A DNA stretch of 64,000 nt from Protopterus annectens (lineage: Eukaryota; Chordata; Ceratodontiformes; Protopteridae). Positions within the stretch are counted from its first letter, which is position 1. Each line of letters starts with the position of its first letter. Made by a program: the position numbers and the translations under genes. This document shows positions 30,882 to 42,118 of the stretch, piece by piece. A model generated the notes under the pieces. It had not been told where the DNA came from. It was given only the letters and a program-made list of their open reading frames with translations, and made no database searches. Location: assembly GCF_019279795.1 (NCBI RefSeq), contig NC_056737.1, positions 40,553,972 to 40,617,971 of the forward strand. Direction: 5' to 3'.

Positions 30882-31150
30882 TTTCCTCCCTAACCCAATT
30901 CAAGTATAAATTGGGCAGTTGGATGGGGAACAGGAAATTCATCTCTGGTTTGGCACATATGTCTGTAATGGACACAAGCAACCTGTAAATTTTCATCTCT
31001 CAGGCCCCTGCTTGTAAATGTTTCACTCCTATAAAGCCTCTGTTTACACTTATCAAGGGCACCAGAATTTGTCAGAGATTTGAGATGCATGGCTATGCTT
31101 TAAAAGACCTCTGTGCTCGTTACTCTAGTGCATACCTATGAACCTATGAC
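30882..31150 (+). mobile_element. Possible LINE 3' end remnant
   Basis: Ends GTGCATACCTATGAACCTATGA, the same type of tail as the CR1-like LINE and the SINE here. The upstream part (GGGCAGTTGGATGGGGAACAGGAAATTC) resembles the 3' part at 7285-7310. No coding motif. Confidence 0.45.
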
Positions 31151-31319
31151 ACTATTAGTGTATTTCATGGATCCACAACTGTCTGTATCAAAAATAAATT
31201 TTTAAAAAATCATTAGATATAGGAATTTTTTGTTCCTACAGTCAGCTGCCTGTACTCCCTTTCCCCAACTGTCCCTGTTCAGAATGACTGCTCACATTTC
31301 TTCTCGTCTGTTCCATAAA

Positions 31320-31830
31320 TCATTCAGGTGACTTTCCTCTGAATTCCTTCCAGTAAACTGATCTGCTTTTCCTTAAGGGGCCACCAGAACTGCACTCGGT
31401 ACTCAAGCTGTGGTATGACCGAGGCACTGAAGAATTTTACTTCCAATTTTACTACACTGATTCTAGAATGTCTCCTCCTGGGGGATACACTCCACCATTC
31501 TGTTTGCTGTTGCCCCTTCACTGTGCTCCTGGTGGTCCAGTCCAGTTGTGATTAGTACTGATACTTTTCTTGTTCTGTTGCCATTAGTTCTATTCTCCCA
31601 ACTGATTATCAGCATCAGGGTTGTTGTAGCTCATTGATTCAGCCTTTGTCTGTGCTTAGATTTGTCTTTGTGTCCCCAGGAGTGAGGTTGATCCTGATCT
31701 CTGTTCTGTCAGATATGTCTGAGACAAACACACTGAAGAGTGCTGGACCCAGGGCAAACCCTTGTGCTACACCCCTAGTCACCTCTCTAAATGTTTGTTG
31801 TGCTTCGAGTAGTCTAAGCTATATAGGTTG
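31320..31830 (-). mobile_element. CR1-like LINE fragment, antisense
   Basis: Read on the minus strand: a GVAQGFALGPALFSVFVSDI stretch (~31810-31730), matching the GVPQGSVLGPLLF motif of LINE RTs, then PQLEYRVQFWWPLKEK (~31420) near the C-terminus. A segment between the two, including the FADD region, is missing. It is a different family from the LINE at 32090-34745. Confidence 0.65.
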
Positions 31831-32089
31831 TCCTGCCAAGGATCAGACCAGATGACCACTTCTAAAGCTTTAGGGCACATTCCACATGCCACTGTACAGC
31901 TTGTACAATAAAAGGTCAAGTGATTGACATCCAATTAGTGCTTAACCAAGTCTGGGCAGATAAACACCCCATAACAGAATGCCTTCCACTTCTTTATTTT
32001 TTGTGAATAACTGTTCTTTTTAGTAAGAACGATTTGCTACATGCTGGAACTAATGTTTTAATGGTTGTCAGTCAGACATACTTTGGTCA
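31831..32089. other. Intron sequence, no gene seen
   Basis: Short single-copy stretch between LINE fragments. Confidence 0.4.
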
Positions 32090-32271
32090 TAGTTCCTTAG
32101 GCTCATAGGTAGGTACTAAGCTATCTGCCCTGGCGCCTATACAAGCCCAGGCAAAAAGGTACCCTGGCTTTTGCCACCCAAGAAAATTATTTTCATGTGC
32201 CACTGTCGAGCAGAGCCACAGAGGTGATCCCCAGGGTGAATTTGCTATTTCCCATCCAATCATCAAGATTT

Positions 32272-32961
32272 TTATTGAAGAGTGCTAATGAGGAGCTTTG
32301 TTTGATATAGATAGGTAATTAGGAATCTATCCCTCTGGTATGTTCTGTTTATAGTGGTGACAAGGTTTAGGCCCCTAGAGCGTGTAGCTCGGAGGGATTG
32401 GGATTTCTTTAAGTGGAGCATGTCCAACAGCTCTGGGTTTGACATAGCTTTGTATGTTAGGCAGAGATCACCTCTGAGTAGGCGATATGCGACGGAGTAA
32501 AGCTGGAGTTTTTTGAGACGGTCTGCGTATGGCATCTGTTTGAGGCTGGTAATCCTCTTTGTGAGGTATTTATGCAGCCTTTTCAGTTGTTGTAGATGTC
32601 TTGTGAGGTACATACCAAAATGGGCATTGTACTCTATAATGGGTCTAATGAGTGATGAGTAGAGGGGAACACTGATCTCTTTTTTTCTGGATGAGAAACC
32701 TTTTGGGATGAGGTGTGCCATGTAGAAGGATTTCCTGACTAGTGTGGCAATGTGATTATCAAAGGAAAGACTACTGTCCACCTGTGTCCCAAGGTTTCTT
32801 ATCACACTTTTGGTGTTAAGTATACTACCGCCTATGTTGTAGTTCATGGGTACAGAGTTTTTACCAAAAGGGATGACAATGCACTTTTTGGCATTGAGCT
32901 TGAGGCCATGGCTTTGACACCAGGCATCTGTCTCAGTGAGGCCCTTTTGTAGGATGTCCAC
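32272..32961 (-). pseudogene. LINE C-terminal domain
   Basis: A 229-codon frame with LNAKKCIVIPFGKN, RNLGTQVDSSLSFDNHIATL, RPIIEYNAHFGMYL and YADRLKKLQLYSVAYRLLRGDL, the usual post-RT region of CR1-like proteins. The frame adjoins the FADD region without a further shift. Confidence 0.8.
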
Positions 32962-33018
32962 ATCGTTAGGAGTTTCGATTATGGCTCCTAGTTTGCAGTC
33001 ATCTGCGAACCTTGTTAG

Positions 33019-33748
33019 CTAAAGATCTTCTGTGTTAGCCTGTACTTCAGAGAAGTAGATCCCAAACAGGAGAGGACCCAGGACTGAACCCTGTGGTACT
33101 CCACTTGTCACTGGTCTGAAGTCTGATTTGGAGTCTGCTACTTTTACAGTGTGGATTCTGTCAGTGAGCCAGTTGGCAACCCATCTTGTGACATAGGGAT
33201 TTATACCTAGTTTAGTGAGTTTATCTATAATTCCAGAGTGGGGGATGGTGTTGAAAGCTTTGGCAAGATATAGATAGGCTGTGTGAACCACCTTACCCTT
33301 GTCTATGGCTTTGGTGACCGCTTCAAAGAAGTCTGTCAGGATTAGGAGACATGATCTGCCTTTTACAATCCTGAACTGGGTGGGGTCCAGAGTTTGGAGA
33401 TTACCAATGACTTTGTTTATAAGTTCCATGATGATACGTTCCATGGCCTTGCAGACCAGGCTCGTCAGGCTAATTGGGCAGTAGTTCCTGGGGTCCGTGG
33501 TGGCTCATCCCTTGTGGAGTGGGATAACAGGTCGCTGTGTGCCATTCAGCAGGCACAAAACCTGAGGTGAGGCTATGACTGAACATGGTAATTAGGTGGG
33601 GTGCCAGTTCGTTCTGTAGCTGGTGTAGAACGCAGCCTGGGATGTTGTCTGGTCCCATGGATGCTGTGTTCTTGGCTTTGGAGAGTGTGGTTTTTACCTG
33701 TGCAGCCGTGATTACAGGAACTTTGCATTCTTCCGGTATAGAGATGGG
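33019..33748 (-). pseudogene. LINE reverse transcriptase core
   Basis: The frame from 33658 carries MGPDNIPGCVLH, and after a frameshift comes a CRPLSHKG-like region. The 141-codon frame from 33444 has IIMELINKVIGNLQ, GRSCLLILTDFFEAVT, AKAFNTIPHSGI (AFD-type motif) and TSGVPQGSVLGPLLFG. A single TAG at about 33019-33021 comes just before TRFADDCKLGA with the catalytic FADD. This RT is close to intact. Confidence 0.85.
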
Positions 33749-34740
33749 CTATTTAGGGGGTGATAGTGGGGTAAAGTTAGCACTGAACCTGTCTACCAGG
33801 ATGTTGGCAATATCAGTTGGGTCTGTATATTTAGTGCCATTGTGCTGTAACTCAGAGCAGATCTGAGTGTTGCCATTGAGATTCTTGACATAGCTATAGA
33901 ATGGTTTGTGGTGGTCTTTAGAATCAGTGGCGATTTTGTAACTAGCTTTGGAGGATTTTATCAGGGATCGCAGCTTCTTACTGAGGCTGACCAGGGAGCT
34001 CCTCCACTCATGGGATTTTACTGTCTTTTGCAACAGTTTCTTCCTTCTGTTGTACAGTTTGTTTATGGCAGGGGACCACCAGATTGGCTTCCTTTTTTTG
34101 GAGGATAGTGTCTTGGATCTGTTTGTGATAGTACGATCCATGCACTCATGTAAGTGCTTATAAAGTGCAGTTGTGTAGGATTCAGTAGTCGTAACTGTAT
34201 TGTCCGTCTGCATGGGTATCATGAAGTTCACCACTTCTGTCTTAAGAAGCATGAAGTTGGCTTTGGAGAATTTTTTTACCATGGTTTCCTTAATGGGGGG
34301 TGGGGGCAGGATGTGGCTATCTAGGGTAATTAACTTATGGTCGGATCGGACCAATGAGGCGTTGACTTCAGGTGTGGAACACCGGTCACTCATGTTGGTA
34401 ATGACTAGATCTAGGATATTGTTGCCCCTGGTGGGGGTGTGAATAATTTGATCCAGGGGATTAGAGTTTATGAATTCCAGAAAGCGTTGAGCGAAGGAGT
34501 TGGTACATGAGTAGTTTTCACAGTTAATGGTGGGGTAGTTGAAATTGCCCATTATTAAGGTGTTTGGTTGAACCATAATATTTTCCAGTACATCATGAAA
34601 AGAGGAGTGGGAATCCTGGGCATGGTGGGTGATCTGTAGCAAGCTACAGTTTGGATTGCAGTTTTGCCCAGAGTTAGTTGCACTTGGATAACCTCGGCTG
34701 CATTATGCTGAGCAACTAGCCTGGAGGAAGTCTCTTTCAA
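33749..34740 (-). pseudogene. LINE endonuclease C-terminal part and linker
   Basis: The 297-codon frame from 34642 down has MGNFNYPTI (the GDFN motif with Asn) and RSDHKLI (the SDH motif of APE-type endonucleases, ~34340). A RKPIWWSPAINKLYNRRKK linker and ANILVDRFSANFTPL precede the RT. Upstream (34740-34555) is VACYRSPTMP in another frame, so a frameshift lies near 34600. The enzyme would nick target DNA to prime reverse transcription. Confidence 0.8.
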
Positions 34741-34745
34741 ATAAT

Positions 34746-35229
34746 GGATCTTTTTGAGAAAAAGTTTTACTTTTTGGTCACAACTTGTGGCTAGGTGTTA
34801 GCAGCTATGGTTTTTGGTGTTGTCATTAAACATATTTACCTCAAGACTTATTTTGTTTTCAGGTTGTTTAACATTCTAGGCTAAGCTCTGTTGTATGCTT
34901 GTCAGTCATCTTTTGTGGTTGTCAGACTGAAGTCCTTTAAGGGATTCCTTTTTTTAATCATATTTTATGAGGAAACTTTTTTGACAAAATGTGTTGTTGG
35001 GGACTGGTACTAGTAAGTTTTCTGGTTGTCACTAAGAAATCTATGTCAGAATTTAGTTTGTCAGGAGGTAAGACCGAATTTTCAATATCTGTTTGCTTCT
35101 TATGAGATGGCCCTGTTCCATGTGGGGATTCTTTTCTCATGACGAAAGTGTTACTTTTCTGTCAGAAGTCAAGACCAACTTTGAAAAACTGCACTAACTG
35201 CTTGTCAGACACCTTTTGTGGTAAAGGGA
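34746..35229. other. Intron sequence, no gene seen
   Basis: AT-rich. It may include decayed DIRS gag sequence. Nothing supported. Confidence 0.4.
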
Positions 35230-37564
35230 TCAGCCTAGGTGCCTGTAATGCAACTGTTCCCTCCCCAAGCCACAAAAGAGAAAAATGTATCTGGTAGGGC
35301 TTCAGTTTTGACTCAGACTTTCCTTTTGCCCCAGATGCTGATGGCGAATTCAGATGCAGATATCTGTTTTTCCTTAAACTGCTTAGCTTGGACCCTCTGG
35401 TGCTGCTCCTTGGGAAGCCATTAAGGACCAGGAGGCAGGCATTTCTTCTGTAACTGTTCGGCTGCTGCTCTTGGCAGGTAAGGGAGAACCACTCTTGCCA
35501 GCATATGAGAAGTGAAAAGCTGATGCATCTTTGCTAAGCCACCAAAGAGCTTTATTCTTGGGGAAGGGACCATCTTTCAGGAAGCTCTCTGACATCCTGT
35601 CCAGTCAGAGAGAAGCTGCAGCTCAAGAGATTCAAAAGTTGCTGGACGAAAGAGTCATTCAGGAGGTCCCACCAGACCAAGGAGGATTCAGAACTTACTC
35701 ATCGTTCTTTTTAGTGCTGTACAAGACAAGGGACTAGAGACCAATTTTAGATCTAACCAAACTGAACCAATTTGTGAAAAAGGCAAAGTTCTAAATGGCC
35801 ATGGTTCAGTCCATCCTGCCCTATTTGCACAAGGACGATTGGATGTGTCCACTTGATCTTCAGGATGCATACTATCACATCATGATGAGCAGATGAGCCA
35901 GAAAACATCCCTTTAGTCTCACCACAGCCTCCAGAGTGTTTATACAGTATATGGCAGTGGTAGCAGCTCAGCTGAGACTGCTGGAATTCTGCATGTTTCC
36001 ATACTTAGACGACTGGCTTCTCACCTCCTCAACCAGGTACAGTCCAGGGACTATTTGCTCCAACTTTGTCAAACACTATGTATTATAGTCAACATCTCCA
36101 ATTCTACATTACAACCAGCACAGAGCTCGGAGTTCATTGGTGCCCAGCTGAATGCAGTAAGTCAGATTGCCATTCTGCCTACACATCTTATAAATACAGT
36201 CAAGTTCCAGGTACAACAGATCCTTATCCATCCTGCTCCTCTGACCAGGCCTGTCCTTCAAGCTCTAGGTTCGATGGCAGCATCATAGTCTTAGTTCCTA
36301 TGGCACTTTTCTGTATGTGTGTTCTCTAATGGACTCTAGCTGTTCAGTGGTCTGTTCTGCAACATCCTCTGTCCTTTCCAGTCAAACTTACATGAGTATG
36401 AAGAAATCACATCTGTTGATGGATTCACTTGGACAACATTTACCTAGGCCATCCTTTCAGTCTGTCTCCACCAGTGACCACTGACACATGCATCCCATTT
36501 GGGGTGGGGACATTTCATGGGATGGACGGTCCAGGGCAATTGGTCCCCCCAAGAAACCTATTTGCACATCAGTGTCCTTTTAGTATTGCAGGCCTTTCAA
36601 GATGTTCTCTCTGTGGGGACTGTTGTGATTCAAACTGACAAACATGTCTGTGGTCTGGTACATCAACAAGTAAGGGGGAGCCTAATCTTAACACCTCTTT
36701 TGAGAGACAGTGAGAGTATGGCAGTGGGTGATCTCTGCCAACTGCTTTCTAGTGGCATTACACATTCTGGGGATATCCAGTGTCTTAATGGACAGACTCA
36801 GCAAGTCCATTTATTTTTACCTCACGTGTGGTCTCTGTCAGTCAGTGGCAGAGAAAATTTTCTGTCAGTGGGGCCAACATTGCTGCTATCTCTTTGCATC
36901 TCTCCACAACAGCAATTGCAGCGGGTATTTTGCTCTAATTCTCCCACAGGGGGAATCACAAAGAGATGCTGTATTGCACATTTGGCCGTCTGGTTTCCTT
37001 TATGCCTATTCCCCATTGCATCTAATTTCAAAATTCTTACAGAAAGCACGTCAGTTGAAGAGCTCAGTTATCCTCATTGGCCCCCTTTTGACCTCACCAG
37101 GTGTGGTTCTCCCCTTCATTTCGACTCATCTTTGATATTTGCCATGAATGCTGGACCCCAGTCCAGATCTCCTTTCGCATCCCTTGGGGATAAAACATAC
37201 CAATATTCCAGGCCTCAAACTAACTAGATGGTTTCTCCAGTTCTTTTAATAGCTAGACTGGCCAGGCTTTTCTTCTCATTTAGACATGTACTTTATTTTC
37301 CCATACAGCTTCCACAGGGAAGATCTACAAGAGTAAATAGAAGCTATTCTCAATTTGGCCTCTTAAGAAAGCAGTTGATTCTTTTACTGCTCCAGTTTCT
37401 TCAGTTCTAGAATTCTTAGCCTCTGTTTTTCAGGAAGGTGCTACTTTCTCCACAATCAAAGTTCCCTTGGCAACCATGTCAAATCTGCATTCAGGAGACA
37501 AAGCTTCTTCTCCAGCTTTTTCCAAACTGTCCAAGCTTTTCTAAAAGGCACCTTCTTACTTAGG

Positions 37565-38270
37565 TCCTCAGTAAAAGATTTGTCTCCTCCATGGGATTTG
37601 ACAGTAGTACTTCAGGGGTTGACGCAACAACTTTTTGAACCTTCAGCCAAAACTGATGTAAAATTTTTGTCTTGGAAAACAGCATTTCTTGTAGCAATTG
37701 CATTGGCAAGGACAATTTCAGAACATCAGGCTCTCTTTCAAATCCCTATACATTGTTTTTCACAAAAACAGCGTTACCATATGAACCAGTCCACATCCTT
37801 CTTACCAAACATTGCCTCTGAATCGTATATCAAACAATTCATCTGCCTGTCTTCTTCCCTTATTTTTCAAATAAGGGAGAGTACATTACATCTTTTAAAT
37901 GTACATAGACAACTACGTTTTTATCTACTAAGGATTTCAGGAAAACTGACCAGGTGTTTCTTTCTCACTTAACTTGACAGGGATCACCAGTTTCTACAGT
38001 TACCCTGGCAAAATTGATTACTGATTGCATTTCTTTTGTGTGTACTAAGCAATACCTCTCCCTGTCAAACCCCCTAAGGCACATTCAGCCAGATAAATGA
38101 CTATTTCTTCCGTCTTCTGGTCTAGAACTTCAATTGATGACATTTGTGCAGCAGCTACTTAGTCTAATGCTCATGACTTTATTGCTCATTACAAACTAGA
38201 TTTGACTTCTAGAAGTAGAGCTGCTTTTGGTTCGCCAAATCCTTCCATAAGGACCACCGAAGATTAACCT
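37565..38270 (+). pseudogene. Fragment B tyrosine recombinase remnant
   Basis: PPWDLTVVLQGLTQQLFEPS, VKFLSWKTAFLVAIALARTISEHQAL (box A Arg, ~37710) and NVHRQLRFYLLR are readable in 37580-37972. The later HxxR and Tyr parts survive only as traces near 38080-38210. Compared with E1 the SAR motif is ALAR-T. Confidence 0.7.
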
Positions 38271-38339
38271 AGCTGTGGACTGTGTCCCATACACTGATGA
38301 AGTAGGAAAAGGACAACATCAGGAACTAAAGTAAAGGTA

Positions 38340-38731
38340 CTAAAGTTATGTACTCACCATAACTATGCATCTGTGCTGTCTGTTTTAGTTCTTACTTAAC
38401 TTCCCACCCTTCTTCCCCCATCCTGTTATCTTCTGGTGTGAACTCATGTTTTTTCGTTGGAACTTTTTAGTTCCAGGTTCGAGCCCTGGCTTACTGTTAT
38501 TTTCTTTCTTCCTACTCTGTCTTAGGATATATAAGGCAGTCGACACGATCTGAGGTATTGTACTCTAGCTGGGGCATTATGGGTAGAGGGAGGAGCTCTA
38601 GAGTTGGGTCCATAAATCTGACATATGCGGCTGAGACAGATCCAAGGTCAGATCCGTAACCCATACGATGAAAAAGAATGAAAATGGACAACACAGATAT
38701 GCATAGTTATGGTGAATACATAACTTTAATT
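38340..38731. repeat. Fragment B internal complementary region and inverted right end
   Basis: AAAGTTATGTACTCACCATAAC at 38340 and its inverse GTTATGGTGAATACATAACTTT near 38710-38730 flank ~300 bases that hold the rest of the right ITR. Confidence 0.75.
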
Positions 38732-39159
38732 TCTCCCTTCTTTTGAAAATGGCCAATGGCAGTTACAGTTGCCACAAGCTTCCTCACAGAATAGACTAAC
38801 ATAGTACAGGGTGGTTTGGTACACTCCAACCTTCAACATATTCAGCTGACTGCCTAGATGATATAATTTTAGTGCCCTTTGTGTTGCTTTTTTATGACAA
38901 CATGCAACTGATATTAAAGTAAACCTGCTATTATAAAATTATATATAGATAAGTGAAAAGATTTTCTAGTTTGTAACAAAACGTGAACCATGACCCTTTT
39001 AAGGCTCAGATTCTTTTGACTCTGCTTATCTTCCATCAATTCTTATTCTTCTGTCAAGATTCATCTTTTGGGCATCTGTGGTTGCCTGCCCTTAACCCCC
39101 CCCCCCCCCCCGTCCACCCTGAAATAGTTTTGAGAGTGGGATTTACATATTCAATCCAC
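38732..39159. other. Intron sequence, no gene seen
   Basis: Contains a C14 run at ~39099. No gene recognised. It may be decayed DIRS sequence. Confidence 0.4.
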
Positions 39160-40425
39160 ATCAAAGGTAGATGGCTTCTGCTTGGGATTTTATTTTTTAC
39201 TGGCAAAATTTACACCGTTTCCTTTTCAACCAGATCACATGGCTGATTTTAAGTTTTTCTCTTGGAAAACAACAGTACACATTGTTCTGACTTCTGGAAG
39301 AACAGTATCTGAGTTGCAAGCTCTTATGGTAAGTCATCCCTAGCTCTTATTTCACAAAGATAGGGTCATTTTAAGACCAGATCCTGAGACTGACACTCTT
39401 TCAGAGTTTACATTGGGCCAGGCATTTCATCTTGTTTTTTTTTTTTCCAAAGCCTAAAAAGAATTGTACACACTATGGATGTGTACAGGTTACTCAAGTA
39501 CTACTACATTGACAAGACAAATTCAGGGCTTATGAGCAACAGTTTATTTCCTATGAAATTCAGAAAAAGGGGCAGTCAGTCTCAAAATATACAGTCTCTA
39601 AATGCCTGTTACATGTTGTTGCTTTTGTTATTCTCACCATAACAAACACAGGCAAAATCAGAGTCCACTCGACCAGGGTTGTGGCTACTTCTGTGGCATT
39701 GGGAAAGAGGTGGACTCTAGTATATACTATACTAGTGGCAGCAACTTCGTCTTCTGTGCATAACGTTATTAAGCACTACAGTCTAGATTCCTTTTCTATG
39801 TACAAAGCAGGCTTTTTGCTGGGACTGTTCTCTATGGATCCCTGCACTCTGCTCCTCCTTCCTCCTCCCTTTCTTTCTAAGTTCTGGTATTTTCCCCATA
39901 TAGTTTAGGCTACTGCAGTTGTGATCTAAGGATGAGTATAGTATAGTTGTGTAATTAAATGTTGCATAACAGTAAATGTTCACTGGTGCAGCAGTGCCAC
40001 CCTGTCTCCATCCCCCTCCTCTTTTTTGCTACTTTTTTGCCAGGGTGCAGGATTTTTATTATTATGGCTCCTATCTGGAAGGCTCTGAAGCTTTGGCACC
40101 ATAGCCACTAACATTGTACTGTTCTACTTATGCTGTACAGTGGCTAGAGCATGTGAAGGGTGCCCTAAAGCTTTGGAAGCTGGACAGCTGGGTCTAGTCC
40201 TTGGCAGGAAATCGACTATATCTTAGGCTGCTAGGCCTAATGGTTAAGGTGTTTGCCTTACAAACACAAGGTGTGGGGTTTGAGTCTCACAAGGGATAAT
40301 TGGCTAGGCTTAAAATGGCTCGCAAGGGCAGTTAGCTTAGTACTAATCTATGAACCTATTGCAACAGTGATGTAATCAAACATCTAATCTTATGGTGAGT
40401 TACTTACACAACTGTGCTTTCCTGT
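39160..40425 (+). mobile_element. Old DIRS-like 3' remnant (fragment C)
   Basis: Recombinase traces: AWDFIF…, FKFFSWKTTVHIVLTSGRTVSELQAL (39243-39330, box A Arg kept), then YYIDKTNSG-like and TKHYS-like traces to ~39780. An internal complementary region lies at ~39925-40000 (ATAGTTGTGTAATTAAAT…) and an outer end at ~40360-40425 (TTATGGTGAGTTACTTACAC). A SINE is inserted between them. Confidence 0.65.
40230..40359 (+). mobile_element. tRNA-derived SINE (copy S2)
   Basis: Nearly identical to S1 from GGCCTAATGGTTAAGG to GCTTAGTACTAATCTATGAACCTA. It has A and B boxes as in S1 and sits in the right end of DIRS fragment C. Confidence 0.85.
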
Positions 40426-41600
40426 TTTTGTCTGTCTTTCACTGTAAACATCTGTGTCCTACCTACCATTCAGATAGGCAGCTGTCTACTTACACTATTG
40501 CAAGCACTGTCTTTTTTCTGTTTTGTTGTTCTCTGAATTATAATGATGTACTACTACTTTAATGTATGAGACAGTAAGACTTATTGGTGAACCCTTCATG
40601 TTCATTCATTATTCTACCTCCCCATATCTCTTTCTTCCCCCTCGTTCATCTAGCTGTCTCATGTATTTTTGAATGTCTCCATGGATACCTTTTGCACCAT
40701 GCATTCCATAAACTTACTGTTCTCTCAATGAAGATGTACTTTTGCTGTATCAGATTGTAGCTGGACTTTGCATTCCACTGATTTTGGCACTTCCTCCATA
40801 TTTTTTGATTCAGGATACCTTTTCCATATCTCTATGGCCTGATCTTGGATATCATATCAATCTTTCTCTTTGATTTTCTGTTGAGAAGACATCTTATCCC
40901 TCTATTTTGTGTTCGTATCCTTTCTACTCGATCCCTTGCGCCATTCATTTGGCTTTTCTCTGGTCTCTCTTTCAGTATGGCACGTCTTTCTTGCGGCTGG
41001 TGTAGCCAAGGTGTGGTAAGGTATGAGCATTAGTTTTGAGTATGTTCTCCTGAGAAAACGCCCTGGCATTTTGTTGGTTGCTGCCATTGCCCTGTTGTTG
41101 TGTTCTGGGTGACCACCACCCCATATCTTTTTTCTGCTTTGTTTCTTTGCATTTTGCTTGTCTTCCTAAATGATACTGCACACCAGAAATTCTATGACAT
41201 GGCTGCAGTATCTTGCTTTTCTTGCACTGAACCTCAGCTATAATTTGTCAGCCCAGTTTATCAGCCTTTCCAAATTCTTGCTTGGACTTTTGCAAGTAAC
41301 TTTTCATCATTAGGAGAGAGGTTGATCCTGTTCTCTGTTCCCTCAGGTATGTCTAAATGAACATACTGAAGAGTACTGGGACAGTGACAGACCACTGCAG
41401 TGCTCCATTTGTCATTTTCTCCATGCCCATATTACCCTTCTTACTTCTGCTCAATGTTCTTCTATTCAACCATGCAGTAATCCAGTTATTCTTCAGTTTA
41501 CCTAAGTCTTTCTTGCAGCCACCTATCTGGAAATGAGTCAAAGGCCTTAGCAAAATCCAGGTGGACCACACCTAGTGATACTTCATTGCTAGGTTTTCTT
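40426..41600 (-). mobile_element. LINE remnant, antisense (CR1-like)
   Basis: On the minus strand, broken frames around 41575-41350 read VVHLDFAKAFDS-like, WITAWLN and NGALQWSVT-PVLFSMFI, the RT palm region of CR1-like LINEs. The C-terminal half (~40560-41200) is only weakly readable. It is similar to the family at 31320-31830 (shared GTTGATCCTG…CTCTGTTC). Confidence 0.6.
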
Positions 41601-41800
41601 ATTGTCAGCCATCTTGCCACTGCCACCCCTTCATTCCCTACTGGGGTGAAAGCACTCCATAACATGGTCAGCAACAAGGCAGCAATTGGTAATTCTTTTT
41701 TTTTTTTTTAACTGAAGTTGCTAATTGTACACCTTAGTGGTGACATAGGCACCAATATCACTGTGGATACTACCAGTGAGTACCTACATGAGCGCACATG
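41601..41800. other. Intron sequence left of E4
   Basis: No gene. Ends GAGCGCACATG, the flank of E4. Confidence 0.4.
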
Positions 41801-41988
41801 ATGTCCTTCATGGATGCATCTGCAGTCATAACAACTGGGTTGTCCTGTCGTCAGGCAGCCCTTCAGTCGGCCGGATTCCAAAGTCCGGGTCCGGCTTCGG
41901 CTGATGTCGCACTTCACCCGACGTCATCTCTGTTGGTCTTCGGGTATAAAGGCATCAGCCGACGCCATTTTCCTCGGTCTTTCTTGCC
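41801..41988 (+). repeat. E4 left inverted terminal repeat
   Basis: Inverse of 47180-47370. Contains the CRE-like CGACGTCA (41919-41926) and TATAAAGG (41945-41952). Confidence 0.9.
41919..41952 (+). promoter_or_regulatory. E4 CRE-like site and TATA box
   Basis: CGACGTCA followed 18 bases later by TATAAAGG, upstream of the gag ATG at 42119. The right ITR holds the mirror image (TATA complement at 47216-47223). Confidence 0.55.
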
Positions 41989-42118
41989 GCGTGGCGCCCG
42001 AAGCAGAAGCTGTTCGCAAGTGCCGGTCGGTCAGATCCAGAGATTACTTCTACCGAATACTACTTCGAAGACTTCTAAAGCTAAGTACCCCGTTGGGGAC
42101 TCTTTCTTGCCTCAGCCG

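Larger units (their letters stand above)
32090..34745 (-). mobile_element. CR1-like LINE, antisense, 5'-truncated but largely complete RT
   Basis: Minus-strand element covering the C-terminal endonuclease, the RT and the C-terminal domain. Its 3' end (reading left on the + map) has GGGCAGATAGCTTAGTAC then CTATGAGCCTA. That is nearly the 3' end of the SINE, so this LINE family is the likely driver of the SINE. It is the same family as 5447-7473. Confidence 0.85.
35230..38731 (+). mobile_element. Old DIRS-like retrotransposon (fragment B)
   Basis: Decayed element with RT traces (QEIQKLLDERVIQEVPPDQGG at 35615-35680, ILDLTKLNQFVKK, LDLQDAYYHI at ~35850) and RNase H trace VTTDTCIPFG (~36476). 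A methyltransferase-like ILIGP trace lies at ~37070, and the recombinase is below. Its 3' side keeps an internal region (38340-38385, GTTATGTACTCACCATAACT) and the inverted outer end (38682-38731), the DIRS signature. It is related to fragment A and distinct from E1-E5. Confidence 0.75.

Noticed and set aside
38455-38490. tRNA-like T-arm (GGTTCGAGCCC) in DIRS fragment B
   Set aside because: No A box or cloverleaf around it. It lies between the internal region and the ITR.
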